A stretch of 64,000 nucleotides of DNA from SZAS-103 sp036496805 (lineage in GTDB: Bacteria; Pseudomonadota; Gammaproteobacteria; Xanthomonadales; Xanthomonadaceae): positions 62,001 through 126,000 of the forward strand of contig DASXKN010000020.1 in NCBI GenBank assembly GCA_036496805.1. The letters run 5' to 3'. Positions 35,957-44,584 of the stretch are shown here, piece by piece; the first letter of the stretch is position 1; every line of letters begins with the position of its first letter. A program made the translations under genes and the position numbers. The notes under the pieces were generated by a model that worked only from the letters and a program-made list of their open reading frames with translations, made no database searches and was not told the origin of the DNA.

Positions 35957-38140
35957 ATGCAAAGCAAAGACCTTCCTGCCGGTCTCCGACCCGGGTCTTC
36001 GACCTCCAGCGAGATCCTGCAGCGCCTGACCGCGGGCAGCCTCGCCCTGTCGATGTTGTTCGCCGGGACCGCGGCGGCCGACGACACCAGCGCGGACGTA
36101 TCCACCAAACCCGGCAAGCCCAAGGCTTCCGCCGACGAAGCCAAGACCCTGCCCAACGTCGAAGTCTCCGGCTCGCCCGTCCAGGGGCAGAACACGCCGC
36201 AGGCGATCGACACCATCGGCAAGAAGGAAATGGCCGAGCAGGGCGTCGTGCGCCTGAAGGATGCGCTGCGCAACGTGCCGGGCATCACCCTCAACGCCGG
36301 CGAAGGCGGCTCGCACGGCGATTCGCTGAACCTGCGCGGGCTGTCGATCCCCGACAGCTTCTACCTCGACGGCATCCGCGACATTGGCCTGTACCAGCGC
36401 GACGTGTTCGACGTGAACGAGATCGCGGTCATGCTCGGGCCGTCCTCGGTGCTGTTCGGCCGCGGCTCGACCGCCGGCGTGATCAACCAGGTCAGCAAGG
36501 AGCCGCTCGGCTCGCCGCTGGCGGCAGGCAGCCTGGCGTTCGGCAGCGCCGACCTGCGCCGCGGCACCGCGGACTTCAACGCGCCGATCAGCGACACCGC
36601 GGGCCTGCGGGTGAACGTCATGGACGAGCGTTCCGGCGTCGCCGAGCGCGACCTCGTCAACAACAACCGCAAGGGCGCCGCCGTCGCGCTGGCCTTCGGC
36701 ATGGACACCGCGACCCGCCTGAACCTGGACTTCCTCCACCAGGACGAGGACAACCGGCCCGACTACGGCATTCCCTTCATCGATGGCGCGCCAGCCAAGG
36801 TCGATCGCCGCAATTACTACGGCCTGGCCAACTACGACCGCAATACCAACGACGTCAACATCCTCACGTCGCGCTTCGAGCATGACTTCAGCCCCGACCT
36901 GAGCTTCAGCAACACCACGCGTGCGGCCCACTACGACTTCCAGTACATCCTGACCACGCCCAACCTCGCCAACGATTTCACCGAGGTGCCGCCGCCGGGC
37001 ACGCCGCTGTCGGACATCCTCGTCTACCGCGACCAGCCCAGCAGCGGCGGCAGCCAGACCGAATACGTCAACCGCAGCGACCTCACCAGCCGGTTCCACA
37101 CGGGCGGCGTCGAGCACGTGCTGGTGACCGGCCTGGAGCTCAGCCGCGAGTCGACCGACCTGATGCGCTACCAGAACGGCGTCAACGACATCCCGCCGAC
37201 GTCCCTGCTCAACCCCGATCCCTTCGACACCCCGCCGACGCCGCTGATCCCGTACGCGCTGCCGCAGTCGCGCGGCACCGACGTCAGCGCCTACGCGGTG
37301 GACAGCATGGCGCTGGGCCCGCACTGGGATTTCGATGCCGGCCTGCGCTGGGACCGTTTCGATTCCTCGTTCTCCGAGCCGCTCTCGGACAGCGCCTGGA
37401 AGAGCACCGACACCGTGCTCAGCCCGCGCGCGGCGCTGATCTACAAGCCCGACGACACCCAGAGCTACTACGTCTCCTACGGCACCTCGTACAACCCGGT
37501 GATCGAATACCTGACCCTGGCGCCTGGCGACGATGGCCTGACGCCGGAGAAGAACTCGTCCTGGGAGATCGGCGCGAAACTGCGCGTGCTCGGCGGCCGG
37601 CTCGCGCTGACCGGCGCGGCATTCGACACCCGCCTGGTCAACGCGCGCATCTCCGACCCGGACGATCCGGGCCTGCAGGAAGGCACCTTCGACCAGCGCG
37701 TGAAGGGCATCGAGCTCGGCGCGCAAGGCTATATCAGCGATCGTTGGGAACTCTATGCCGGCTATACGCATTTGAACGACCGGCTCACCGCCTCGACCGA
37801 TCCGCTGGCGATCGGCAGGTTCGCGCCGAACACGCCGAACAACGCCTTCAGCCTGTGGACGACCTTCGAGCCGACGGATGAGTGGGTGCTCGGTGCAGGC
37901 CTGAACTACATGAGCCACCGCTACGCCGACACCGAGAACACCGCCGGCCTGCCCGCATACACGGTCTTCAACGCCATGGCTTCGTACAAGGTCGACGACC
38001 ACTGGAAGCTGCAGGTCAACCTCGACAACATCGCCAACAAGCTCTACTTCAACAACGTCTACTACTCCGGCGCCGACGAGAACCACGCCGTGCCCGGAGC
38101 CGGCCGCACCCTGATCTTCACCGCGGACTTCCACTACTGA
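35957..38140 (+). CDS. TonB-dependent catecholate siderophore receptor (Fiu/PiuA-like)
   Basis: 727 aa outer-membrane receptor. Signal peptide about 1-41, a TonB-box-like segment (LPNVEVSG), then a plug domain with IPDSFYLDGIRDIGLYQRDVFDVNEIAVMLGPSS split around the LFGRGSTAGVINQVSK motif. A 22-strand barrel follows, ending in the aromatic terminus TADFHY. The family imports ferric catecholates and monomeric breakdown products; PiuC next to it supports the Fiu/PiuA subgroup. It is followed 8 bp later by a Sel1-repeat gene, so the two are an operon. Confidence 0.92.
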   Translation: MQSKDLPAGLRPGSSTSSEILQRLTAGSLALSMLFAGTAAADDTSADVSTKPGKPKASADEAKTLPNVEVSGSPVQGQNTPQAIDTIGKKEMAEQGVVRLKDALRNVPGITLNAGEGGSHGDSLNLRGLSIPDSFYLDGIRDIGLYQRDVFDVNEIAVMLGPSSVLFGRGSTAGVINQVSKEPLGSPLAAGSLAFGSADLRRGTADFNAPISDTAGLRVNVMDERSGVAERDLVNNNRKGAAVALAFGMDTATRLNLDFLHQDEDNRPDYGIPFIDGAPAKVDRRNYYGLANYDRNTNDVNILTSRFEHDFSPDLSFSNTTRAAHYDFQYILTTPNLANDFTEVPPPGTPLSDILVYRDQPSSGGSQTEYVNRSDLTSRFHTGGVEHVLVTGLELSRESTDLMRYQNGVNDIPPTSLLNPDPFDTPPTPLIPYALPQSRGTDVSAYAVDSMALGPHWDFDAGLRWDRFDSSFSEPLSDSAWKSTDTVLSPRAALIYKPDDTQSYYVSYGTSYNPVIEYLTLAPGDDGLTPEKNSSWEIGAKLRVLGGRLALTGAAFDTRLVNARISDPDDPGLQEGTFDQRVKGIELGAQGYISDRWELYAGYTHLNDRLTASTDPLAIGRFAPNTPNNAFSLWTTFEPTDEWVLGAGLNYMSHRYADTENTAGLPAYTVFNAMASYKVDDHWKLQVNLDNIANKLYFNNVYYSGADENHAVPGAGRTLIFTADFHY

Positions 38141-38148
38141 ACCCGCCC

Positions 38149-38916
38149 ATGAGCACGCCCGCGCCCGCCTCGCTCACGGCCTGCCTCGCGCAGATGGATG
38201 CCCACGCGCAGCGCCGGCTGCTGTGCGAGCAGCCGCGCGTCGCCGCCGTGTGGATGCGCGCGCTGGCACTCGAAGGACTCGCGGTCGCGCAGTTGAACTA
38301 CGGGCGCATGCTGCTCGAGGGCACCGGTGTCGCCAAGGATGCGGTCGCCGCGCTGGCGTGGTTCGAGCGCGCCGCGCGCAGCGGCGATGCCGATGCGGTC
38401 AACATGGTCGGACGCTGCCACGACAACGGCTGGGGTACCCATGAGGACGCCGCCGCTGCCGCGCGCGCCTACCGGCACGCAGCGGAGTCGGGCCATGCCT
38501 GGGCGCAGTACAACCTCGGCCACCTGTATCTGGAAGGCCGCGGCGTCGCGCGCGATTTGCTCACCGCCTTGGGCTGGTACCGGCGTGCGGCCGACCAGGG
38601 CCACGCGCGGGCGATGAACCTCGTGGGGCGTTGCCTGGAACAGGGCTGGGGCGCACCGCGGGATTTCGCGCAGGCCGCTTCCTGGTACCGGCGCTCCGCC
38701 GAAGGTGGCTATTTCCGCGGCCAGTACAACTGGGCCAGCATGCTGCTGCGCGACGGCCGCGAGGAGGAAGCGGCCGCATGGTTTGAACGCGCGGCCATCG
38801 GCGGCACCGACGGCGTGCGCCGGGCCATCGTGGACGTCGCTTGCACGGGCGCGCATCCAGCCCTGCAGCACCTTGCCGAGCGCCTGCGCCTCGATGCGCA
38901 GGCGAAAGCCGCGTAG
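38149..38916 (+). CDS. Sel1-repeat (SLR/TPR-like) protein of the iron module
   Basis: 255 aa, no signal peptide, so cytoplasmic. At least four Sel1 repeats of about 36 residues: AQLNYGRMLLEGTGVAKDAVAALAWFERAA, AVNMVGRCHDNGWG, AQYNLGHLYLEGRGVARD and AMNLVGRCLEQGWG. The repeats form a helical scaffold for protein binding. It starts 8 bp after the receptor stop and appears to be a co-transcribed accessory gene, as found beside fiu/piuA in other proteobacteria. Its partner is unknown. Convergent with the GFA gene. Confidence 0.88.
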   Translation: MSTPAPASLTACLAQMDAHAQRRLLCEQPRVAAVWMRALALEGLAVAQLNYGRMLLEGTGVAKDAVAALAWFERAARSGDADAVNMVGRCHDNGWGTHEDAAAAARAYRHAAESGHAWAQYNLGHLYLEGRGVARDLLTALGWYRRAADQGHARAMNLVGRCLEQGWGAPRDFAQAASWYRRSAEGGYFRGQYNWASMLLRDGREEEAAAWFERAAIGGTDGVRRAIVDVACTGAHPALQHLAERLRLDAQAKAA

Positions 38917-38925
38917 ATGCCCGCG

Positions 38926-39345
38926 CTACGGCCGGTCGTGCGAAAGGTGCGCGATCGCGGCCGTCGCCGTCTCGCGGTCGTTGTCGTCGAACAGGCTCAC
39001 CCGCAGGTCCGCGATCGTCGTCCGATCGAGGCAGCGCACGTTGACGTCGATGCCATCCGGGTGGCTGCGCGGAATGTAGAAACCCTTGACCCCGCAGCGG
39101 CCGCAGAAGCGGTGCACCGCCACGCCGGTGCCGAAGCGGTAGTCGGTCAGCACGTCCTCGCCGCGCAGCAGGCGGAAGCGGGAGCGCGGGACGATCAGGT
39201 GCAGGAAGCCGGTCTGGCGGCAGATCGAACAGTTGCACTCGAGCACGTCGAGCCCGGCCGGCGCGTCCACCTCGAAGGCGACCGCGCCGCAATGGCAGCC
39301 GCCGCGATGGGTGACGAGAGCCGTCGTCGCGGATGTTTCTTCCAT
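38926..39345 (-). CDS. GFA-family (CENP-V/glutathione-dependent formaldehyde-activating-like) protein
   Basis: 139 aa. The zinc-binding signature is present: GGCHCGAVAFEV, CNCSICRQTGFLHL and FCGRCGVKGFY, giving two cysteine clusters that bind two Zn ions. Family members bind glutathione adducts or act in small-molecule metabolism; the formaldehyde role is proven only for a few. The stop is 9 bp from the end of the convergent Sel1 gene. Confidence 0.88.
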   Translation of the reverse strand: MEETSATTALVTHRGGCHCGAVAFEVDAPAGLDVLECNCSICRQTGFLHLIVPRSRFRLLRGEDVLTDYRFGTGVAVHRFCGRCGVKGFYIPRSHPDGIDVNVRCLDRTTIADLRVSLFDDNDRETATAAIAHLSHDRP

Positions 39346-39510
39346 GCCCGGATGGTAGCCGATCGCGCTGCCCGGACCGGCCGTCGGACGCGCGCCAATC
39401 GCCGACGACCGGCGCGCCGTACGCATGCGAATGGAGCAGGATGCCCTTAACCCCCTCGCCGCGAAAGGTCCGTTAGAGCACACACAAACCAACCCGACAG
39501 GAGGTGGATC

Positions 39511-40176
39511 ATGGTACGCAGTGCGAACTTTCCGCAGTTCTCCCAGCCTCGTCCCGACCCGATCAGGATCGCCGCGATCGCTGCCTCCATCGCGGCCAAC
39601 GTGGCCCTGTTCGCCTTCCTGATGCAGCCACTGAGCTATTCGCCGCCGGCCGAGCCCGAAACCACTCCCGTCACGTTCCCCGATCCGATCCCGCACAAGC
39701 CCGAAGTGGTCAAGCTCAAGCCCGAACCGCCCAAGCCGCATCCGCAGCCGACCCCGGCTCCTCCGCGCCCGGTCCTGCACGAGTCCAGGCCGATCCCCGT
39801 GATCAAGACGGATACCGGCCCGATGGACATCAAGATCCCGCCGCAGCCGCCTGCCATCGACTCGGGGAAGCTGGACATCCAGCCGCCCGGACCGGTCGAG
39901 ACCAGTCTGAATGCGATCGCCGCGCCTGCGCCGGCTTACCCGATTCCGGCGATCCGCGACGGCGTGACCGGCACGGTCGATCTCGAGCTGCTGGTTGGTG
40001 TCGACGGGCATGTGCTCGAGGCGAAGGTCGTGCACAGCAGCGGCGATCGCCGTCTCGATGCGGCGGCGCGCGAGCAGGTGCTGCGTAGCTGGGTCTTCCA
40101 GCCCGCCATGCGCAACGGCATGCCGGTGCAGGCGCGGGGACTTGTCCCGATCGTGTTCAACCTCAACGGGCAATGA
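39511..40176 (+). CDS. tonB: TonB-family energy transducer, orphan
   Basis: 221 aa with a strong AGGAGGT site before the ATG. One N-terminal transmembrane helix (about 20-41), then a Pro/Lys-rich periplasmic spacer (PHKPEVVKLKPEPPKPHPQPTP), and a C-terminal TonB domain (AYPIPAIRDGVTGTVDLELLVGVDGHV, SWVFQPAMRNG). It would couple proton motive force to outer-membrane receptors, perhaps the siderophore receptor 1.4 kb upstream. exbB and exbD are not in the window. Confidence 0.9.
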   Translation: MVRSANFPQFSQPRPDPIRIAAIAASIAANVALFAFLMQPLSYSPPAEPETTPVTFPDPIPHKPEVVKLKPEPPKPHPQPTPAPPRPVLHESRPIPVIKTDTGPMDIKIPPQPPAIDSGKLDIQPPGPVETSLNAIAAPAPAYPIPAIRDGVTGTVDLELLVGVDGHVLEAKVVHSSGDRRLDAAAREQVLRSWVFQPAMRNGMPVQARGLVPIVFNLNGQ

Positions 40177-40237
40177 CGTCGTAGCGGACACCGCGGCCCG
40201 GTCGATCGCGCGACGTGTCGGTGGCACGAAAAGAAAA

Positions 40238-40261
40238 GGGGGCAGCCCGAAGGCTGCCCCC
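40238..40261 (-). terminator. Intrinsic terminator between tonB and the EF-hand gene
   Basis: A perfect 10-bp stem (GGGGGCAGCC/GGCTGCCCCC) with a CGAA loop. The AAAAGAAAA on its left is a T-rich tract when read on the minus strand, so it terminates the minus-strand EF-hand gene; the stem may also act on convergent tonB. Confidence 0.8.
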
Positions 40262-40284
40262 TCCCCGCAAAGCGTCCGCGGCGC

Positions 40285-40716
40285 TTAGTGCTGCTTGCTC
40301 TCGTTCTTCGCGGTCTTGCGGATGTCGGCTTCGTGCTTCTTGAACTCGGACTTGGAAATGTAGCCGTCCTTGTCGGTATCGGCGGTATCGAAATCCGAGG
40401 TCCACATCGCGCTGCCCGCGACCTCGTCGTGGCTCAGCTTGCCGTCCTTGTTGGCATCGAGTTCCTTGAACGTTGCCGGCTTGGCGTTGGAATCCGCGAC
40501 AGCAGGCGTATTCGCCGGGTCGGTCGCCGAGGTGTTGGTGGGGGCGGTCGCCGGTGTTGCCTCGTGCATCGGGGCATTGGTGGTCGGCGGATCCGTCGGA
40601 GCAGCCGCGGTGGGAGCGGTCTGCGCGAAGGCTGGCGGCAACGCGAGCGCCGCGACGAGCGCGAGCACGATGGGCGAGAGCCGGTTTCCCGACGGGTTGA
40701 GTGAATGCAGCTTCAT
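40285..40716 (-). CDS. Exported EF-hand calcium-binding protein
   Basis: 143 aa; GGAGG lies 8 nt before the chosen ATG. Signal peptide about 1-26 (SPIVLALVAALALPPAFAQ). A Thr/Pro/Ala-rich spacer is followed by two canonical EF-hand loops, DANKDGKLSHDE and DTDKDGYISKSE, so a calcium-binding pair can form. The function is not known. A second gene with the same plan lies at 51528. The C-terminus is Lys/Glu-rich. Confidence 0.85.
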   Translation of the reverse strand: MKLHSLNPSGNRLSPIVLALVAALALPPAFAQTAPTAAAPTDPPTTNAPMHEATPATAPTNTSATDPANTPAVADSNAKPATFKELDANKDGKLSHDEVAGSAMWTSDFDTADTDKDGYISKSEFKKHEADIRKTAKNESKQH

Positions 40717-40943
40717 CAGTACGTCCTCCATGGGGGAAGTGGAGCGCAGGCGTCGTTGCCGTGCGTTGCCACCTTGACCCGCGCGCACTGAACCGGCACT
40801 GCTGCACAGTCGTTAAAGCTACGTTCCCTTAACCACGACAGGCCCGGATCGCGCTAGGCCGGCCGCAGTGCCGCGGCACTCATCCGACCCCGGAGCCGCG
40901 CATCGTCTCGCGTGGCGTTTTCCGCCGCTGCTAGACTAGCGCC

Positions 40944-41612
40944 ATGTTCGCGCGTGCCCTGGTCCTGCTGCTGGTCGTCATGAACCTGGGCGCATTCGCC
41001 TGGTGGAGCCTGCACGCGGCCACGCTGCCGGCGACGATCGCCACCACCGATACCGGCACGCCCTCGCTGGTGCTGCTGAGCGAATCGGAGATGGCGCACC
41101 GCAAGGGCTCGTCGGAGGAACTCGCTTCCGCGCCCGTGCCGGCCGCCGCCACCCCGCGCTGCCAGGCCATTGGTCCCTTCGCTTCGCCGGCGGACGTGCG
41201 CCGCGCCATGGACACGCTCGCACCGCTGGTCGGGCGCATCCAGCAGCGCCAGTCGACCGGCACCGCGGCGACCGGCTACCGCGTCTACGTCGCCGCGCTG
41301 GCCAACCGCGCGGCCGCGCTCGAGGCCGCGCGCCAGCTCGCCGCCAAGGGCATGAACGACTACTACGTCGTCACCTCCGGCGACCAGGAGAACACCATCT
41401 CGCTCGGCCTGTTCCAGGACCTGGCCAACGCCACCAAGCGTCGCGACGACGTCCGCAAGTTCGGCTTCGACGCGCGCCTGGAGCCGAAGGTCGGCGAGGT
41501 CCAGCAGTACTGGGTCGACGTCACCGTCGCTCCCGACTTCGACTGGCACGCGCACCTGACGGGCTTCACCGGCATCGACGCCAGGGACATGCCCTGCCCG
41601 GCCCTGCACTGA
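40944..41612 (+). CDS. SPOR-domain membrane protein
   Basis: 222 aa. N-terminal anchor (about 3-24; ALVLLLVVMNLGAFAWWSL), a spacer, a short conserved cysteine segment (TPRCQAIGPFASPADVRRAM) and a SPOR-like peptidoglycan-binding fold (TGYRVYVAALANRAAALEAARQL, then DYYVVTSGDQENTISLGLF). SPOR proteins recognise denuded glycan at the septum. The gene ends 44 bp before tRNA-Thr. Confidence 0.85.
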   Translation: MFARALVLLLVVMNLGAFAWWSLHAATLPATIATTDTGTPSLVLLSESEMAHRKGSSEELASAPVPAAATPRCQAIGPFASPADVRRAMDTLAPLVGRIQQRQSTGTAATGYRVYVAALANRAAALEAARQLAAKGMNDYYVVTSGDQENTISLGLFQDLANATKRRDDVRKFGFDARLEPKVGEVQQYWVDVTVAPDFDWHAHLTGFTGIDARDMPCPALH

Positions 41613-41656
41613 GAAACTTCGCGCCCGGCCCTCCCGGCCGCTAGAATCCCCACCAT

Positions 41657-41732
41657 GCCGGCATAGCTCAGTTGGTAGAGCAACTGATTTGTAATCAGTA
41701 GGTCCCCAGTTCGAACCCGGGTGTCGGCACCA
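41657..41732 (+). tRNA. tRNA-Thr (anticodon TGT)
   Basis: A 76-nt cloverleaf with the genomic CCA end. The acceptor is GCCGGCA pairing with TGTCGGC (one G:U). The anticodon stem is ACTGA/TCAGT with loop TTTGTAA, giving anticodon TGT at 41690-41692. The T arm contains GTTCGAACC. The 3' 45 nt are duplicated at 47784-47828, so the gene is the attachment site of an integrated element and is kept intact by it. Confidence 0.97.
41688..41732 (+). repeat. attL (tRNA-Thr 3' end)
   Basis: The 45 bases from TTTGTAATC in the anticodon loop to the CCA end are identical to 47784-47828. The repeat is inside the intact tRNA. Confidence 0.92.
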
Positions 41733-41779
41733 ATTAAATCAATAAGTTAGCATGTCGCGCTGTGCGTGCATTTGCATCA

Positions 41780-41801
41780 CAGGGACACTACAGGGACAAT
41801 T
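41780..41801 (+). repeat. Left arm-type repeats of the integrase
   Basis: Two AGGGACA heptamers (41781-41787 and 41792-41798) are 11 bp apart within CAGGGACACTACAGGGACAA. A nearly identical block occurs near the other end (47658-47686). Position and phasing suggest integrase arm sites. Confidence 0.5.
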
Positions 41802-41834
41802 CCCCCCAACATTCGGCAATTCCGGGGGTGCAAC

Positions 41835-42950
41835 GTGGCGACCATCGAGACCCGCAAGCGGGAAGGAAAAACGGTCTATCGCGTGAAGGTCCGGCTGCGC
41901 GGCTACCCGCCGGCCGATGCCACGTTCGACCGCGTGACCGATGCCAAGCGCTGGGCCGCCGAAACCGAAACCGCCATCCGGGCCGGGCGCTGGTTCCAGC
42001 ACGTCGAGGCCAAGCGCAACACGCTGTCGGACCTGATCCGGCGTTACCGGACCGAGCACCTGCCCACGGCCGGCCTGCGATCCACGCATGACCGGACCGA
42101 GTACCTGAAGTTTTGGGAGGCCCAGCTCGGCAAGCTGACCTTGGCCGAGGTAACGCCCGCGAAGATCGTGCAGGTCCGCAACGCGCTGTCGAACGGCATC
42201 ACCCGGCGCGGCCACAAGCTCGCGCCCGCGAGCGTGAATCGCTACCTGTCGGCCCTACGCCATTGCCTGAACATCGGCGTGCGCGACTTCGGTCTGCTCG
42301 ACGACAACCCCATGCGCAAGGTCAAGCAGTTGACCGAGCCGCGCGGACGGGTGCGGTTCCTGAGCATCCCCGAGCGCGAGGCCCTGTTGCGCGAGTGCAA
42401 GGCGCACAGCGACACCCTGCACCTGATCGTCGTCCTCGCGCTGTCCACGGGTGCGCGCCGTGGCGAACTGCTCGGCCTGCGCTGGCCTGACGTGGACTTG
42501 CAGCGCGGCATGCTGACCTTCCATGACACGAAGAACGGCGAGCGCCGATCTGTCCCGCTGGTGAGCTTCGCGGCCGACCGCATGCGCGAGCACGCCAAGG
42601 TGCGCCAGCTTGGCAATGATCTGGTGTTCCCCGGCAAAACAAGGAAGCCGCCGGAGACCGACAAGACAGACAAGTCACTGGAGATCGACAAGACCTGCAA
42701 CAAGGGCAAGCCGCTGGAAATCGGCAAGATGTTCGCCGAAGCACTCGACCGCGCCGGCATCGCCGACTTCCATTTCCACGACCTGCGCCACACGGCCGCG
42801 TCGGCGTTGGCGATGAACGGCGCGACCTTGGCCGAGATTGCCGAAGTGCTCGGCCACAAGACGCTGCAAATGGTGAAGCGCTATGCGCACCTGACCGAAG
42901 GCCACACTCGCGGTGTCGTCGGACGAATGAATCAGGCGATGTTCGGGTGA
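41835..42950 (+). CDS. Tyrosine recombinase/integrase
   Basis: 371 aa from the GTG preceded by GGGGGTG; an in-frame ATG at 41766 would place coding sequence over the arm repeats, so the later start is preferred. An N-terminal arm-binding region (VATIETRKREGKTVYRVKV), SAM-like core-binding domain (about 60-170) and catalytic domain follow. Catalytic residues are in GARRGELLGL (Arg near 208), HDLRHTAAS (near 315), LGHKTLQMV and RYAHL (Tyr near 349). An unusual charged insert with repeated ETDKTDKSLEIDKT-like units lies before the HxxR box. It directs insertion into the tRNA-Thr 3' end. Confidence 0.95.
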   Translation: MATIETRKREGKTVYRVKVRLRGYPPADATFDRVTDAKRWAAETETAIRAGRWFQHVEAKRNTLSDLIRRYRTEHLPTAGLRSTHDRTEYLKFWEAQLGKLTLAEVTPAKIVQVRNALSNGITRRGHKLAPASVNRYLSALRHCLNIGVRDFGLLDDNPMRKVKQLTEPRGRVRFLSIPEREALLRECKAHSDTLHLIVVLALSTGARRGELLGLRWPDVDLQRGMLTFHDTKNGERRSVPLVSFAADRMREHAKVRQLGNDLVFPGKTRKPPETDKTDKSLEIDKTCNKGKPLEIGKMFAEALDRAGIADFHFHDLRHTAASALAMNGATLAEIAEVLGHKTLQMVKRYAHLTEGHTRGVVGRMNQAMFG

Positions 42951-43042
42951 CGTATCGCGTAATCGAATCCGGCGGAAGCCGGTAACAAGCGGCGCGACCG
43001 GATGCTAGTAACACCCGGCCACGCCTTGCGGGGGTGCGCAAC

Positions 43043-43693
43043 ATGGCTGCCAAACAGAAGAAGCCGAAGTTTAGCGGTGAACTAGCTCACCCAATCGAAC
43101 TGCCGCCGCATCCGCAAGAAAACAGGCTCGCGTTTCTCAATGAAGAATCGCGGGGTGCTGATATGGAGCGGCGAGGGCAACAGTGGATGATCGACGCTGC
43201 CGAATACTTTGCCGCTGCGAGAAACGTGAAGCTACCGCTTGTCTTCGAGCACTACGGCGTTCCGATGAAAGACCCGGACGCGTTGCCTAAGCTTGCAATG
43301 CTTTTGATCTTCGACCTAGTGCCGGGTTTTCAGATGACGATGAAGACGCCCGCAAAAAAGCGCGGGCGGAAGAACACATGGGATTGGATCGCGTGCGGAA
43401 GATTGTACCGAGACATGCGGGACGAGATAGTTAGCAGGCAGCAGCGAAAATCGGCTGACTGCTCGGAGCTGGCCGCATGCAAAGCACTCCTCAAGCGGGA
43501 ACCGTGGCGGTCAATGCCAAGCGTGAAAAAAGTGAAGACCCTCTACAACCGGTTCCTTGAAACGAAAAACTCCGAATGGGCGAAAATATTCGGATTGGAC
43601 GAGAACCTGAGAGACACAAGTCTGGCTAGTCTTGCGTTCGCCTCGCTCGTCGATGACTGGAAGCCACCCGAAAATGCTCGCTCCGAAAGTTGA
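43043..43693 (+). CDS. Unknown protein, candidate cargo gene of the element
   Basis: 216 aa from the ATG after GCGGGGGTGCGCAAC; a GTG at 43034 is possible. Composition is visibly lower in GC than the host and the rest of the element, a sign of separate origin. No domain recognised. Visible features are a Lys-rich start (KQKKPKF), a basic KKRGRK segment near 111, which could contact nucleic acid, and a mixed helical C-terminus. It occupies the position between integrase and regulator where such elements often carry accessory genes. No function is claimed. Confidence 0.65.
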   Translation: MAAKQKKPKFSGELAHPIELPPHPQENRLAFLNEESRGADMERRGQQWMIDAAEYFAAARNVKLPLVFEHYGVPMKDPDALPKLAMLLIFDLVPGFQMTMKTPAKKRGRKNTWDWIACGRLYRDMRDEIVSRQQRKSADCSELAACKALLKREPWRSMPSVKKVKTLYNRFLETKNSEWAKIFGLDENLRDTSLASLAFASLVDDWKPPENARSES

Positions 43694-43850
43694 AAAGGCG
43701 CGTGTTGCTCTCACCGTAGCGCTTCCCGGAAATTGACGTGTGCGACTTTCCGGGAACCCGGAAATTCGCTGGCGAGATTTTGGGGGATTGCGAGGACTTC
43801 AAGCTGCTAGCCACGAGCCGCCACAACGCGCGGCCGAACAGGCCTCAGCC

Positions 43851-44042
43851 ATGAACGATTCGCAATTCTCAACCGTCGAACAACTCGCCGAAAAGTATCC
43901 CGCCTTCACCATCCCGAGCCTCCGCTGGCTGTTATTCAACCGCGAGCACAACGGGCTTAAAAGCGCTGTCGTCCAACTCGGACGCCGAGTGCTGATCGAC
44001 GAGCAGGCATTCGTCGCGTGGCTCAAGTCGAAGGCGGCCTGA
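43851..44042 (+). CDS. AlpA-like helix-turn-helix regulator/excisionase
   Basis: 63 aa from the ATG at 43851. Sequence STVEQLAEKYPAFTIPSLR followed by GRRVLIDEQAFVAWLKSK is the winged-helix pattern of small AlpA/MerR-type regulators and excisionases. It lies directly before the primase-like gene, where it probably controls excision or the replication genes. It starts the operon-like run to 47071. Confidence 0.75.
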   Translation: MNDSQFSTVEQLAEKYPAFTIPSLRWLLFNREHNGLKSAVVQLGRRVLIDEQAFVAWLKSKAA

Positions 44043-44044
44043 CC

Positions 44045-44584
44045 ATGACCGCCAAAAATGCGAAACCCGGCGCTGGCGGGCGTCGGGCTTCGGGAAGGGC
44101 ATTCGCTGGCAGCGGTATGCGACGCAATAATAGCACCGCGCTGCGGCCGGTAGATCGTCTGTTGCCGCTGCTGCGCGGAGTCACGAAGACCGGCGAAGGC
44201 TGGCGTGCTGACTGCCCGAATGGGCATCGCAAGTCGCGCGGCTCGCTTTCCATCACCGAGGCCGACGACGGCAGGCTGCTGCTGTGCTGCTTCAACTGCC
44301 ACGACACCCCGGGGCTGCTCGCGTCGCTGGGACTGGAGGTCGCGAACCTATACCCCGAGCAAATCCGCGATCCTTCCCCCGAAGCGCGCAAGGCCGCGCA
44401 GGATGCCTTCCGCCGCAACGGATGGGAAGCCGCGCTGTCGGTCCTGCATCGCGAGATCGTCGTGGTGCTGATCGCCTGCGGGATGCTGCGCAGGCAAGAG
44501 CCGCTGACCGACGAGGATGCTGCCCGTCTGGAACTCGCCGAAAGCCGCATCGGGCAGGCGCGGGAGGTGCTCTATGGACGCTAA
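44045..44584 (+). CDS. Primase-like zinc-finger protein of the element
   Basis: 179 aa; the ATG is 2 nt after the regulator stop. A CHC2-like zinc motif is visible: Cys57-x3-His61, then Cys82 and Cys85 in WRADCPNGHRKSRGSLSI and LLLCCFNCHDTPGLLASLGL. Such domains open phage and plasmid primases that bind DNA, but no catalytic TOPRIM is evident, so it may be a primase subunit working with the next gene. It overlaps the ATPase gene by 11 bp. Confidence 0.7.
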   Translation: MTAKNAKPGAGGRRASGRAFAGSGMRRNNSTALRPVDRLLPLLRGVTKTGEGWRADCPNGHRKSRGSLSITEADDGRLLLCCFNCHDTPGLLASLGLEVANLYPEQIRDPSPEARKAAQDAFRRNGWEAALSVLHREIVVVLIACGMLRRQEPLTDEDAARLELAESRIGQAREVLYGR

